Positions 43,048 through 52,386 of a stretch of DNA of 64,000 nt are shown here, in pieces. Source of the stretch: Agarivorans aestuarii (lineage in GTDB: Bacteria; Pseudomonadota; Gammaproteobacteria; Enterobacterales; Celerinatantimonadaceae); assembly GCF_019670125.1 (NCBI RefSeq), contig NZ_AP023033.1, positions 4,616,001 to 4,680,000 of the forward strand, read 5' to 3'. Below the pieces are notes generated by a model. The model searched no databases. It worked only from the letters and a program-made list of their open reading frames with translations, and had not been told where the DNA came from. Numbering within the stretch: position 1 is the first letter of the stretch; the number at the start of each line of letters is the position of its first letter. The position numbers and the translations under genes were made by a program.

Positions 43048-43953
43048 CTAAACACTTTCTAGGTTCTCAAAATACTGCTGCTCGAAGTCCGCAGGAGACC
43101 CTACTTTGACCACATCAAAATTGTAAGTAGGTTCTACGAATTCATATTGACCACTTATGATTTGTAATTCATATTTTCCATTCTCTTTTGTATCTTGGAG
43201 TACACCGTAAACTGCATTACATGCATGATTAAACGACTCTAGAGTAGACATATTTCTTACCAAACAAGCCGTAAAAATAGCTGAAAGTAAGTTGCCGATA
43301 CCATGCACCTTTTTTTCAAAGGTTATCTTAGGAAGGCGTGCTAGGTGACATGAGTTAGAAGTAGCAAGAAGCGTGTTATAAGTATCGGTTTTACTCGCTT
43401 CAAAGTGTTTCAATAGAACTATCTTAGGCCCCATATCTAGCATCTTTTTGCAAGCAGTAACCGCATCGTGTAACGAACCAATGCTGAGCCCGGTTAGATT
43501 ACTTAGTTCATATTGAGTCAGTACCAATACGTCCGAGGTTGGCACCAAACATTGCGCTACAGTCTCTGTCTTACTGTCGTATAAACCCTGAACCTCCTCA
43601 ATCGAATCTAACTCTGGCTCGCAAATATATAAGGCACTTGGGTTTCGTTCCTTAATCAAAGCTACAGCATCAGCAACTGCCCTGTATTGATGTTCACACA
43701 CTTGATACCCGGACAGTACCGCACCACATTCATTTAGCTTTCCACTCTCAAGGAGCCCTTGCATCAATGAACGTATATCATCTGAGTCAAGTTTATGCTC
43801 TGTCCAACCTCGCTCAAGCTCTGAATTGCTTGAGAATTGAGCAGTATGAATAGGCCATACCTCCATGCCCATCTTCTGCATTGGGAATATAGCTGAACTG
43901 CTACCCGCGTACCCACTCACGAAGTGGGACTGAATAGAAATGATACTTTTCAT
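43048..43953 (-). CDS. PdxY-like ribokinase-superfamily protein, probably catalytically altered
   Basis: 301 aa, collinear with pyridoxal kinase PdxY: ISIQSHFVSGYAGSSSAIFPM matches its substrate-binding start, LSGY and IVLLKH follow. The motif that should read GVGD with the catalytic Asp is GIGN (Asn221), and the CDPVMG block of PdxY is CEPELD. Loss of the general base suggests a non-kinase or a changed reaction. Its ATG has AGGACA upstream. Three CATATG-containing sites stand in the promoter region (44009-44102), one a 10-bp palindrome at 44060-44069. Confidence 0.75.
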   Translation of the reverse strand: MKSIISIQSHFVSGYAGSSSAIFPMQKMGMEVWPIHTAQFSSNSELERGWTEHKLDSDDIRSLMQGLLESGKLNECGAVLSGYQVCEHQYRAVADAVALIKERNPSALYICEPELDSIEEVQGLYDSKTETVAQCLVPTSDVLVLTQYELSNLTGLSIGSLHDAVTACKKMLDMGPKIVLLKHFEASKTDTYNTLLATSNSCHLARLPKITFEKKVHGIGNLLSAIFTACLVRNMSTLESFNHACNAVYGVLQDTKENGKYELQIISGQYEFVEPTYNFDVVKVGSPADFEQQYFENLESV

Positions 43954-44136
43954 AAGTTGTCCTTAGAATTTGGTTAGTTTCTTGATTCATTTTTACTTTG
44001 TTGAGTGCATCATATGGTCAGGTCTCTCTAACACTAAATAGCTTTTGTAGGATCAAATCATCATATGATTAATAAATGCAAAGCGATGGGTGGCATATGA
44101 TGAAAGCGACTCTTAAATTTTCAATACCTGGCGTAC

Positions 44137-44450
44137 TGTAACGGTATGATTTAACTGATGACTTTGTTAGAGGTGAAATTGCTTAAACTAACAAGGTCAA
44201 CATGCCAAAAGAAAGTTAACTTCTGAGTTGAAATGAAGTTGTGCAGAGCTAGCCTTTATACATGGCTATAAACTAAAAGATGTCGCTGCTGAGATGAGGG
44301 TAGGTTTATCCTCATCTCAGCAGTTGGGTTAGCGAATTAAGGAAAGTGCAAACCGGGGTCTCATTTAAAGCGAGTGCCCTATCTGAGTGGAAACACGATT
44401 ACAACTGGAAGCAACCCCACAGCTCGTTAAAGGGGGTAATAACCAATAGA
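44137..44450 (+). pseudogene. IS3-family orfA remnant, copy A
   Basis: From TGTAACGGTATGATTTAACTG onward this matches, with gaps and substitutions, the left end and orfA region of the relic at 48.4-49.4 kb in inverted orientation. Shared landmarks are GACTTTGTTAGAGGTGAAA, AACAAGGTCAACATG and AAAGCGAGTRCCCT. The reading frame is interrupted by stops and nothing of orfB follows. Only the first third of the element survives. Confidence 0.65.
44286..44323. repeat. Perfect 14-bp hairpin inside IS remnant A
   Basis: CTGCTGAGATGAGG (44286-44299) and CCTCATCTCAGCAG (44310-44323) are exact reverse complements around a 10-base loop. The matching stretch of the other IS copy is not complementary here, so the perfect stem is special to this copy. 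Confidence 0.6.
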
Positions 44451-44466
44451 CAGGATTGCTGAGATA

Positions 44467-44503
44467 GCTGATCAAACTCCTCTGTATGAGGAGTTTGATC
44501 AGC
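44467..44503. repeat. Perfect 16-bp hairpin
   Basis: GCTGATCAAACTCCTC, loop TGTAT, GAGGAGTTTGATCAGC. No T-run follows on either side, so it is not an obvious intrinsic terminator. It lies about 70 bases beyond the end of the small secreted-protein gene on the minus strand. Confidence 0.6.
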
Positions 44504-44573
44504 ATTATCAGGTTAGAAAGATTTCAAGAGCTGAATTATAAACTCGACCTTCAGCTCAGAAAAATGAAATACT

Positions 44574-44945
44574 CTAATGAACAACTTTTATATCAGCGTA
44601 GCGTTGAAGTTTCATAACTGCTGTACGTTCCCACAAGCTGCTTCCATTCATAACAATCTCTACCACTTGATGTTCGTCGCAAAATGCCCAAGAAGGCTTT
44701 CCTTTAAAGCCTGATTCTATTTCTGATACTTGTCCTTGCGTTAACTTAGACACATCCAAACCAACTTCATAAGCGTATGTTGCAAGTTGACTGTTTTCAA
44801 CTGGCTGTTCATTCAAGCTAGGTTCAGCAACCTGTCGATACGCATCTAAGACTGTAACTTGGTTCGCTAAATCATCAAGTGAGGAGGCGTGAGCTACGCC
44901 TCCAAACGAGATTGCGCAAACTAGTATGCTAGCGGCAATTCTCAT
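44574..44945 (-). CDS. Small secreted protein downstream of D-aminoacylase
   Basis: 123 aa with a signal peptide (MRIAASILVCAISFGGVAHA), then a mature part of about 100 residues with one cysteine (WAFCDEHQVVEIVMNG) and no recognised domain. It starts nine bases after the stop of the D-aminoacylase gene and has TAGGAG upstream, so the two are almost certainly cotranscribed and both exported. The function is not known; a partner role for the hydrolase is inference. Confidence 0.65.
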   Translation of the reverse strand: MRIAASILVCAISFGGVAHASSLDDLANQVTVLDAYRQVAEPSLNEQPVENSQLATYAYEVGLDVSKLTQGQVSEIESGFKGKPSWAFCDEHQVVEIVMNGSSLWERTAVMKLQRYADIKVVH

Positions 44946-44954
44946 CTCATGCTC

Positions 44955-46619
44955 CTAGTTGCTTTTAAATGTAGGGTTGCCTTCTGCGCCTGCTTGTGTA
45001 GCGGAGAACGTAGGAACAGTAATGTTTTTCAACCAACTCGCTTTATCAATACCTTTGAAGCGTCCTTTGTCTTCTGGAGTATAACGAATAGGTTGACCCG
45101 CCCATACTTTCTTAAATTCGCCATTGTCGACCACTTTTTGTCCATTAACAATCACATAAGAAATACCCGTTGTAGGCTTGCCCTGTTCTCCTGCTTTATA
45201 GGTTGAGTTGTCTTGAACGTTTTCTGGATCAAAAATGGTAATATCGGCCACCATACCTTCTTGCATGCGCCCACGTTTCTGCATGGCTTCTAGGCCCACA
45301 TCGCCTAAATGTTTCGCTGGCCAGTAAGTCATCTGCGCCAAGGTAAACATAAGTGGCACACCCTCTTCTCGAGCCATCGCAAATACTCTACCGCGCGTTC
45401 CCGCTGTCCGTGGATGACCTTTATATTCCGTGTAATCCGCATCCCAAGAATCAACACCTAACCCTGAGTAAATAGAATCTGCCGCTACTGTCATGTGAGG
45501 GATCTTCAAGAAATACTTCAACCACTCTTTACGTGGTGGACTGAAAATGACGACAAGGTGACCAGGATCCTTTGCTACCAGCTCTAGATACGCTTCTTTG
45601 TTTAAGAATTTGTCAGAATCTGGATCATATATAATATCCTCGTACTTGTACCCAAATAGTCCTTCAACACTTTCTGGTATTAAGAATGATGATCCAATGG
45701 CAGTCGATGCAGCGTCGTACGGATAGTATTCTGACCACATGTTCATACCCTGATCACGAGCAGATTTAAGTTTCTCCTCAACTTCCCACCAGCCAAATTC
45801 ATTGTTGTGAAGCATTAATAACCCAGCTTTGAGTGCTACGGCATTTGCAAAGACTTCATCAAACCCCAGCTGTCCTTCAGGGTTTACTGGGTTGCCATGA
45901 AAACGAGTATGAGATGCAGTAAATCGTCCCCAATTTGCCGCCACCTTTTGTGATTCATACATTTCAAATGAAGTAAGGCCGTTGCGCATGTATGCAGTTG
46001 TCGACGCAAGATTGATAGCACCATCTTGAAAGCCTTGATCCAAAATTGCTAGGATTTGGTTCATTTGTTCTTCATTGGCCTTAGTGTCAGACCAACCACT
46101 GACTCCGTCTTTGGCTGCTTCTGTACGTAACTTACTTAGAATATCTGGCGCGTCATACGCTCGATCAATTTTGACTTCAGGGTCAAGAATCTCTAGTCTG
46201 GCCGCTTCTTGACTGATTCCAGTACCATAATTCAAAGGCCAGGCATCTTTCTTATTTTCATACCATTCTGCTACACGAGTTGCGCCTATTTCTAAGTCCA
46301 TCCCTGTTGTTACACCATCAAGCGCTGCCAGTTTAATTGATAGGCCGTCAAGAGAATGAAAGTGAGTGTCAATAAATCCCGGAGCAACAACCTGGCCTGA
46401 TGCGTCAATAACCTTACTGCCTTCTAATTGGTCGGTAGATATTGTAATAATTTGACCGTCTTTTATGCCGACATTAAGCACTGCATCTAGCATGGTTTCA
46501 GGATCCATAACTCGGCCATTTTCAATCACCAGGTCATAGTCTGCCGCATGCAATGCACCAACGTTTATTGTCAATGCTGCCAGCACTGATACACATATCA
46601 ATTTCTTATTTGCTTTCAT
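44955..46619 (-). CDS. Periplasmic N-acyl-D-amino-acid deacylase (amidohydrolase)
   Basis: 554 aa with a signal peptide (LAALTINVGALHA). The amidohydrolase barrel shows the metal-binding HFHS (GFIDTHFHSLDG, about residue 86), and the C-terminal beta domain reads GRMQEGMVADITIFDPENV with GISYVIVNGQ, typical of the D-aminoacylase subgroup. It should release D-amino acids from N-acyl forms, but the acyl and side-chain preference cannot be read. It heads a two-gene operon and is divergent from another exported amidohydrolase. Confidence 0.82.
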   Translation of the reverse strand: MKANKKLICVSVLAALTINVGALHAADYDLVIENGRVMDPETMLDAVLNVGIKDGQIITISTDQLEGSKVIDASGQVVAPGFIDTHFHSLDGLSIKLAALDGVTTGMDLEIGATRVAEWYENKKDAWPLNYGTGISQEAARLEILDPEVKIDRAYDAPDILSKLRTEAAKDGVSGWSDTKANEEQMNQILAILDQGFQDGAINLASTTAYMRNGLTSFEMYESQKVAANWGRFTASHTRFHGNPVNPEGQLGFDEVFANAVALKAGLLMLHNNEFGWWEVEEKLKSARDQGMNMWSEYYPYDAASTAIGSSFLIPESVEGLFGYKYEDIIYDPDSDKFLNKEAYLELVAKDPGHLVVIFSPPRKEWLKYFLKIPHMTVAADSIYSGLGVDSWDADYTEYKGHPRTAGTRGRVFAMAREEGVPLMFTLAQMTYWPAKHLGDVGLEAMQKRGRMQEGMVADITIFDPENVQDNSTYKAGEQGKPTTGISYVIVNGQKVVDNGEFKKVWAGQPIRYTPEDKGRFKGIDKASWLKNITVPTFSATQAGAEGNPTFKSN

Positions 46620-46987
46620 TTTTTACCCTTGTATTTTTGCTAGTTTCATCTTTATCGACATAACAAAGAACAATGCGACAAGTAGTGAGCGATACCATCT
46701 CGCTTCAAAACAGCCAAAACCGTTACTTTCAATCAATAAAAACTCGGCTAAATGTACTCAAATCATTTGGTTCTTGGTGTGGCATTTATTCTATGAGCAC
46801 CAAACGAATGTACACACTCTCTTATGTCGGATCAGATACGACAACGTCATTTATTAAGCACTTAAGGTAAATAGATACTAATCTGTAATTACCTTGGTGA
46901 GCAGTTAATGGCTAAACAACTGCAGCACCTATCAATTTTTAAATGTAGCCAAACATATGCATTCAGCAAATCACAAGGAATAGCTCG
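46620..46987. other. Intergenic region between divergent amidohydrolase genes
   Basis: About 370 AT-rich bases that must contain both promoters. I see no hairpin with a T-run, no convincing open frame and no clear operator. Confidence 0.5.
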
Positions 46988-48334
46988 ATGAAATTCAAAA
47001 TAAAACTTACGATACTCAACATACTAATAGTTAGTTGTTTTTCATTTAGCACACTAGCTAACGAATCAGCAGTAGTAATCACTAATGTCGACATCTTTGA
47101 TGGTGTTAATGAACAACTCACTGAAGATGCCAACGTATTAATCGTTGACAACCTGATTAAAGCGATCTCACAAGATGCTATCAATCATGAAGGAGCTAAA
47201 GTCGTTAATGGGCAAGGAAGAACGATGATCCCAGGTCTTAGCGATGCTCATACACACATCATGTGGACGGATGATATTGAAACACTCATTTACGGCGCGC
47301 CAGAAGGTTGGTCAGGTACCCTTGCAGCGGTGAACGCAGGGGAAATGCTTCTGCGAGGCTTTACCACCATTCGCGACAACGGAGGACCAGCTTTCGGTTT
47401 AAAAAAAGCCATTGACGAGAACATCATTCCAGGACCAAGAATACTACCCGCGGGAGCATTTATTTCTCAAACATCAGGTCACGGTGATTATGACAAGCGC
47501 ATGTTTTACATGTCTCCTCACTTTACTGGTCAGATCGATAAAGCGTACATTCGAGGTTGGACAATCATCGCCGATGGCGTTCCGGAAGTACAAAAAGCTT
47601 CTAGAGATGTATTCCGCTCTGGAGCAACCCATCTAAAAATATTTGGTAGTGGCAGTATTACCGGTGCGCACGACCCCTTAGATGTCACCGAATATACTTA
47701 TGAAGAACTCAAGGCAATCGTCACGGAAGCAGATAAATGGGGTACCTACGCAGCAATACACGCCTATAGTGATGTAGGTATCCAAAATGCCATCAAAGCA
47801 GGTGTAAAAAGCATTGAGCATGGGTTGTTCGCATCAGAAAAAACCATGAAATTGATGAAGAAAAATGATGTATGGTTCTCAACTCAGTTTTTGGCCTTTA
47901 GCTTACCCCCAGAAAAAGCAGGGATGACAGGTGACGCAGTTCCAAAATACCTACAAGCTCAATCTGGTGCTCAGGCAGGCTATGAGCGCGCTAAAAAGTA
48001 CGGTGTAAAAATGACGTTTGGTACCGATATTTTGGGTTCATTAACACTTCACCGAATGCAGAATCGCGAGTTTATCGCGCGTAGCAAGTATTTCACTCCT
48101 TATGAAATCTTAAAGCAAGCAACATCACAAAATGCAGAGCTTTTTGAACTGTCAGGTGAACGCCACCCTTATAAAGATGGAAGACTGGGTGTTATCCAAG
48201 AAGGTGCTTATGCTGACTTACTCCTTGTAAACGGTAATCCACTTGAAGATATCTCAATTCTCGCACTTCCTGAGACAAACTTCGATCTCATTATGAAAGA
48301 CGGTATTATTTATAAAGATAGGTTGTCGAAATAG
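46988..48334 (+). CDS. Exported amidohydrolase, imidazolonepropionase/prolidase-like
   Basis: 448 aa with a signal peptide (LNILIVSCFSFSTLA). The metal-dependent hydrolase fold shows LSDAHTHIMW (HxH ligands, about residue 82), AAIHAYSD, SIEHGLFAS and TFGTDILG (the later His and Asp ligands), and the typical end GRLGVIQEGAYADLLLVNGNPLEDI. Relatives cleave dipeptides, N-acyl peptides or cyclic amides; the substrate is unresolved. AAGGAATAG precedes the ATG. Confidence 0.8.
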   Translation: MKFKIKLTILNILIVSCFSFSTLANESAVVITNVDIFDGVNEQLTEDANVLIVDNLIKAISQDAINHEGAKVVNGQGRTMIPGLSDAHTHIMWTDDIETLIYGAPEGWSGTLAAVNAGEMLLRGFTTIRDNGGPAFGLKKAIDENIIPGPRILPAGAFISQTSGHGDYDKRMFYMSPHFTGQIDKAYIRGWTIIADGVPEVQKASRDVFRSGATHLKIFGSGSITGAHDPLDVTEYTYEELKAIVTEADKWGTYAAIHAYSDVGIQNAIKAGVKSIEHGLFASEKTMKLMKKNDVWFSTQFLAFSLPPEKAGMTGDAVPKYLQAQSGAQAGYERAKKYGVKMTFGTDILGSLTLHRMQNREFIARSKYFTPYEILKQATSQNAELFELSGERHPYKDGRLGVIQEGAYADLLLVNGNPLEDISILALPETNFDLIMKDGIIYKDRLSK

Positions 48335-48353
48335 CATTACATGAATTGATAAC

Positions 48354-48384
48354 GCCATGACACATCTGTTAGATGTGTCATGGC
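48354..48384. terminator. Hairpin after the amidohydrolase gene
   Basis: Perfect 14-bp stem GCCATGACACATCT / AGATGTGTCATGGC with a GTT loop, 20 bases past the stop. No T-run follows, so termination would be atypical. It is also where the IS relic begins. Confidence 0.5.
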
Positions 48385-48390
48385 CAAATA

Positions 48391-49386
48391 AATTTGGAGA
48401 CTTGTTTGGACACTTTATCTTAACTTCATTTCATATTCAGCTGGTGATGTATTCCGCCATTTATAGTGCTGACGCTTTTGATTATAAAATAGCTCTATTT
48501 AGTTAATAATATCGGCCATCGCTTCACTGGTAATTGCCCCCTGCTCGAAAGGGAACAGGACTCCATTTCTGGGCTGTCGTTTACTGGTAACCCTAACACC
48601 TGACTGGCCAGCTCGCTATTTGGTTTGTCTGGGAACGCCTAGTCAATTACTGAGCATGAATCTATAATGATGGGCAAGTACAGCCACCCCTGTTGCTGTT
48701 GTGTGCGGATATAGGTGATATTACCAAACCATAATGTGTTTAAGTGTTCAGGGGTAAGTTGACGATTCAGGTAATTCGATGCTATCACCTATGCTTTACC
48801 ACCTAGCGGATACTTATTGCTTAGGCCGTTTAGCCACAATCACTAAACGCTTCATTGCTGTTTTGACGCGATGAAGCCCAATATTAAAACCATTGCCTGT
48901 TACTCACTATGCATTCTTACTTTGCCATATGCTGTATTTAACCTTGCTTGCTATGAGCTAATGGGCTTTGATTTAGCGCGGTAATAAAACGAACTGACAG
49001 CCATAGGTAAACACCGGCATATCTGTTGAACTTGGTTACCAGCCTTTTTCAACTTAGCTGCTACTTGATGACGTTGTTCATTTCCAATGCAAAAAAATGA
49101 CTGACATTATTTAACAGGGCATTGCCACTTCTTTTTCGAGTTCTTAGATCCTTGTTTGCCCGGTTGTCAGGGTACTCGCTTTAGATTTGACCCCAATTTG
49201 TGCTTTTTATTGGCTAACTCAGCGTTGATTGAGGATAAATCCAAACCCATCTCAACAGCTGCATTAATGGTTAACTCTACACTCTCACCTTTCCATTCAC
49301 TCATTAAAAATTTCTTTTCATGTTGACCTTGTTTATTAATGGAGTTTCACCTCTAACAAAGTCTCCAGTTAAATCATACCGTTACA
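48391..49386 (-). pseudogene. Decayed IS3-family insertion sequence, copy B
   Basis: Read on the minus strand it begins with TGTAACGGTATGATTTAACTG (complement ending at 49386), shared with remnant A. An orfA-like start and then orfB pieces follow. Around 48660-48735 the frame gives VWFGNITYIRTQQQQGWLYL, the DDE-domain core of IS3 OrfB. Around 48418-48490 it gives NQKRQHYKWRNTSPAEYE, the usual OrfB C-terminus. Stops and frameshifts break it throughout, so no functional transposase remains. Confidence 0.75.
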
Positions 49387-49452
49387 AACTACCATCGAGC
49401 TCAAGTTATATATAACAACTCATAGATGAAAGGTGGTTAGAATCACAAACAG

Positions 49453-49944
49453 TTACTCCTGATACTCCACAACTTTATTTGCATTTAACGAATATCCTGT
49501 TGTCGCAAGGTCAGTATCTAATGTTTCCATCATTAACTCACCTGTCACATAAACCACATCCCATAACTTGGTCATAGGAGCACCTTCTTCAAATTTCACA
49601 TAAATAATTTGGTTCGGCGGTGGTGGTGGTACATGGATGCACGCCCCAACAAATGGGACTAACAGAAATTCAGTTATGTTAGTCTCTGTTCCTTCAAGAG
49701 GAATAACAAACCCTGGGATTGTTATCTTTTTGCCAATTAAATCCTCCCTAATAGTTCCAACAGCACTTTGCTTTGCTTGAGGCCCATTGTGACTAATTTG
49801 AGCATTATCTCCCGACAAATATGTAGCTCGCTCTTGCTCTGGAATAAGATCAATCCACTCAAGCGTTTGGTTGGTGCTCGCGAACGCAAAATTGAAAAAT
49901 GTCACAATTATAATAGATACGTTTAACAATATTTTATATGTCAT
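49453..49944 (-). CDS. DUF3299 family exported protein
   Basis: 163 aa from the ATG at 49944 (a GTG two codons earlier overlaps the ribosome site). It has an N-terminal signal segment (LLNVSIIIVTFFNFAFA). The signature GACIHVPPPPPNQIIYV near the middle, with its Cys and His, is characteristic of DUF3299. Relatives often sit near ABC exporters or metal-related genes, but no function is established. It is the last of three minus-strand envelope-protein genes here. Confidence 0.82.
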   Translation of the reverse strand: MTYKILLNVSIIIVTFFNFAFASTNQTLEWIDLIPEQERATYLSGDNAQISHNGPQAKQSAVGTIREDLIGKKITIPGFVIPLEGTETNITEFLLVPFVGACIHVPPPPPNQIIYVKFEEGAPMTKLWDVVYVTGELMMETLDTDLATTGYSLNANKVVEYQE

Positions 49945-50023
49945 CAGCACACGCCCGTTTAAATAACGCTAAAGTATTATGACCCCTTACAAACGAGGGG
50001 CCTGTTCAACAACTAATTATCAG

Positions 50024-51286
50024 TTAAAAAAGGAATTGCGCTTTTAAACCAATAACTACATCAGTTTTATCTTTAATTAGTGCGTTTGACATATCCCCTG
50101 ATTCAATTGCATCAAGATTGATAGCCGTATGATTCATTACTTGAATACTCGGTGATAACTGAAACCAAGGCGCAATTTTTGCGCGATAGTACAACTCTGC
50201 CGTGTATTGACCATCAAAGTCGATATCACCAAATGTGCTTGCCATCGGACTAGCCCAGTTAAACGCCAGTCCCATCATATCTTCTGAACGACCGGTTGGA
50301 ATATAGCCAAAGCCTACGCTAACCGATGCATCATACATTGCACCACCATCTTGCGCCCAGCCAGCCCGAATAAACGGAAGCCATTGATTGTTTACAAGAC
50401 CGGAGACTGAAACATTCACACCGTGCCCCTCTTTATCATTGCCAACCGCATCGCGCTGCCAAAAAGATACGTGAGCATTATCAATGAACAACATATCTTT
50501 CGATGGTGTATAACCAACCTCAAAACTTTTCCAGGTCGCGCCAGTGTCAAATAAGTCTTTTACCCCTTGAGCGAGGTCAGACGCGTTGCCCTTCGCATCA
50601 AGAATGCTCGCTGAAGCGTATACACTGTCAGTCATAAAACCACCCAGCATAACCCCTAAAGCACCATCAGGAAGGCCACCAATAGTACCGCTACCGGTTG
50701 TAAACACACCGTTATTGAAATCGTTCCATGGACTTGCCAGAGCATAAAAATCAGTATAGTCAGTCATATCTAAAAAACCAGCGTAGGCCACCATGCGGTC
50801 ATCAAGCATAGATTGACGCCAAAACAGATGTGTAGCTCTAAAGCCTTGATCACCATATAAAGAGTGTACAAAACCAAGGTAACCCAAATCTTTTATACCA
50901 AAATCTTTCGGTGATGAATCTGTATATTTGTGTCTGTGTTCGAACTTGAACACAATACCACCGGTTGACCCAGAGTCCGTGTGAACCATATCCCACTGAC
51001 CATAAACCCGAAGGGCACCTGAAGCCGCTGAGGAATCACCCAACGCATCTGTCGCAGTTAATCCAAGCATATTGTAGTCAACACTCAATTGCAGTCCGTG
51101 TTCCTCCTGCCAGTGAGCTTTAGTTTCATTCCAAGAGTCAAAGTTAGATTTTTCAACAGGTGTATCTTTCATCACTGTTAGAACTTCAGACTCATTATTG
51201 TTTTCTTGAGCAAATGCGGTCGTCGAGATTGCCATTACTGACATTAACATTGCAACGGTTACTGATAGACGAAAAGTTGGTTTCAT
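50024..51286 (-). CDS. OprB-type carbohydrate-selective porin family protein
   Basis: 420 aa with a signal peptide ending STTAFA. The mature protein has the OprB family layout: SWNETKAHWQEEHGLQLSVDYN near the N-terminus, FWRQSMLDDRMVAYAGFLD in the middle and a C-terminal aromatic strand ending AQFLF. It should form an outer-membrane uptake channel. In this neighbourhood the cargo may be acylated amino acids or peptides rather than sugar; this is inference. AGAGGCCACG precedes the ATG. Confidence 0.78.
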   Translation of the reverse strand: MKPTFRLSVTVAMLMSVMAISTTAFAQENNNESEVLTVMKDTPVEKSNFDSWNETKAHWQEEHGLQLSVDYNMLGLTATDALGDSSAASGALRVYGQWDMVHTDSGSTGGIVFKFEHRHKYTDSSPKDFGIKDLGYLGFVHSLYGDQGFRATHLFWRQSMLDDRMVAYAGFLDMTDYTDFYALASPWNDFNNGVFTTGSGTIGGLPDGALGVMLGGFMTDSVYASASILDAKGNASDLAQGVKDLFDTGATWKSFEVGYTPSKDMLFIDNAHVSFWQRDAVGNDKEGHGVNVSVSGLVNNQWLPFIRAGWAQDGGAMYDASVSVGFGYIPTGRSEDMMGLAFNWASPMASTFGDIDFDGQYTAELYYRAKIAPWFQLSPSIQVMNHTAINLDAIESGDMSNALIKDKTDVVIGLKAQFLF

Positions 51287-51426
51287 CGTGGCCTCTATGA
51301 ATAATTACTTACTAAAAACGATGTGGCGTATCTCATTCACAGTGCAAGTAGCAAGACTGTGGGGAATAGCCCAAAGGAGACTGATTATGGACAACAGGAT
51401 CATAACCAATCATTTATGTTGCTTTC

Positions 51427-52170
51427 TTAGAAGAATGACTTGTACATAAACCAACCGACTGTATCGTTAACTTTTTGTGTCATTGACGCTGACTCAACAG
51501 TTCCGTGAGTATTCTCGATGCGGAACTCACCCCAATGTGTTTTTGCTGCGTTCATGGGAGTGCCAATTCGTAAGGATGACTTCAATGTATTGGTTTCGAT
51601 GTCCCCTCCTGCATAGGTATACTCTGGGCTCAACATTACATAGGTACCATCTTTACCCGTTTTGAGTGTGAAGTAACCTGCGGCCATGCCACCAAACGCC
51701 GAATTGTCACTCACACCAAACTGGCTAGTCATAGCATCACTGTACTCCCCACCTAAAACTCCGCCTCTCAGGTACATAGAGAAGTTCTCAGTTGGTGTAA
51801 TTGCAACAACAGCACCAAGTGCAGCCGTTGTCATTGAGGCATTATCGATAAGGTCAATCGATGCCGCGACTTTTGGCATGATAGGGTTATTGAAGTTAAA
51901 TACATGGAAATATTGCGCACGAGCATCGCTGTATTCCCCTTTATTATTCATGTTGCCTTCTGCAACCACCATGCCTTGCTGAGTATCGTTAACAGCAAAT
52001 GCATAAGTTAGCGCTCCTTTTACATCACCTTGATTGGTTACACCGACAGTGAAAGAGGTCGTCGCACGAGCAATATCTGACGGGTCGTTATCTTCTTCTG
52101 CCATTACTGACGTGTTAGAAAGTATTAATGCAGCAAATGCGGTTAGTGCAAATTTTTTATTCAGTTTCAT
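51427..52170 (-). CDS. Predicted outer-membrane/exported beta-rich protein
   Basis: 247 aa from the ATG at 52170, which has GGAG just ahead; the earlier in-frame TTG overlaps that site. The signal peptide is MKLNKKFALTAFAALILSNT in style, ending SVMA. The mature part has alternating strands and a C-terminal FMYKSFF, suggesting a small barrel. No specific family is recognised. It is divergent from the LysR gene at 52387 with a gap of 216 bases and is probably its target. Confidence 0.6.
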   Translation of the reverse strand: MKLNKKFALTAFAALILSNTSVMAEEDNDPSDIARATTSFTVGVTNQGDVKGALTYAFAVNDTQQGMVVAEGNMNNKGEYSDARAQYFHVFNFNNPIMPKVAASIDLIDNASMTTAALGAVVAITPTENFSMYLRGGVLGGEYSDAMTSQFGVSDNSAFGGMAAGYFTLKTGKDGTYVMLSPEYTYAGGDIETNTLKSSLRIGTPMNAAKTHWGEFRIENTHGTVESASMTQKVNDTVGWFMYKSFF

Positions 52171-52386
52171 TTCTAGCTCCAAAGCTGTTAATCAGTTGAT
52201 GCGGCAATAATACAAAGACTTTTTCAGACGACTAACTAACGTTTGTAGGACGAAACTGGACAAAGCTATTAACTAGCTTATATTGATCAGTGATACCGCT
52301 ATGAGCAGTTTTATCTTTACTTCTTTAGAGTGAAACGCGAACTTCACGAAACATATTGCGGAACATCAATGTTATTGGGAGATACT

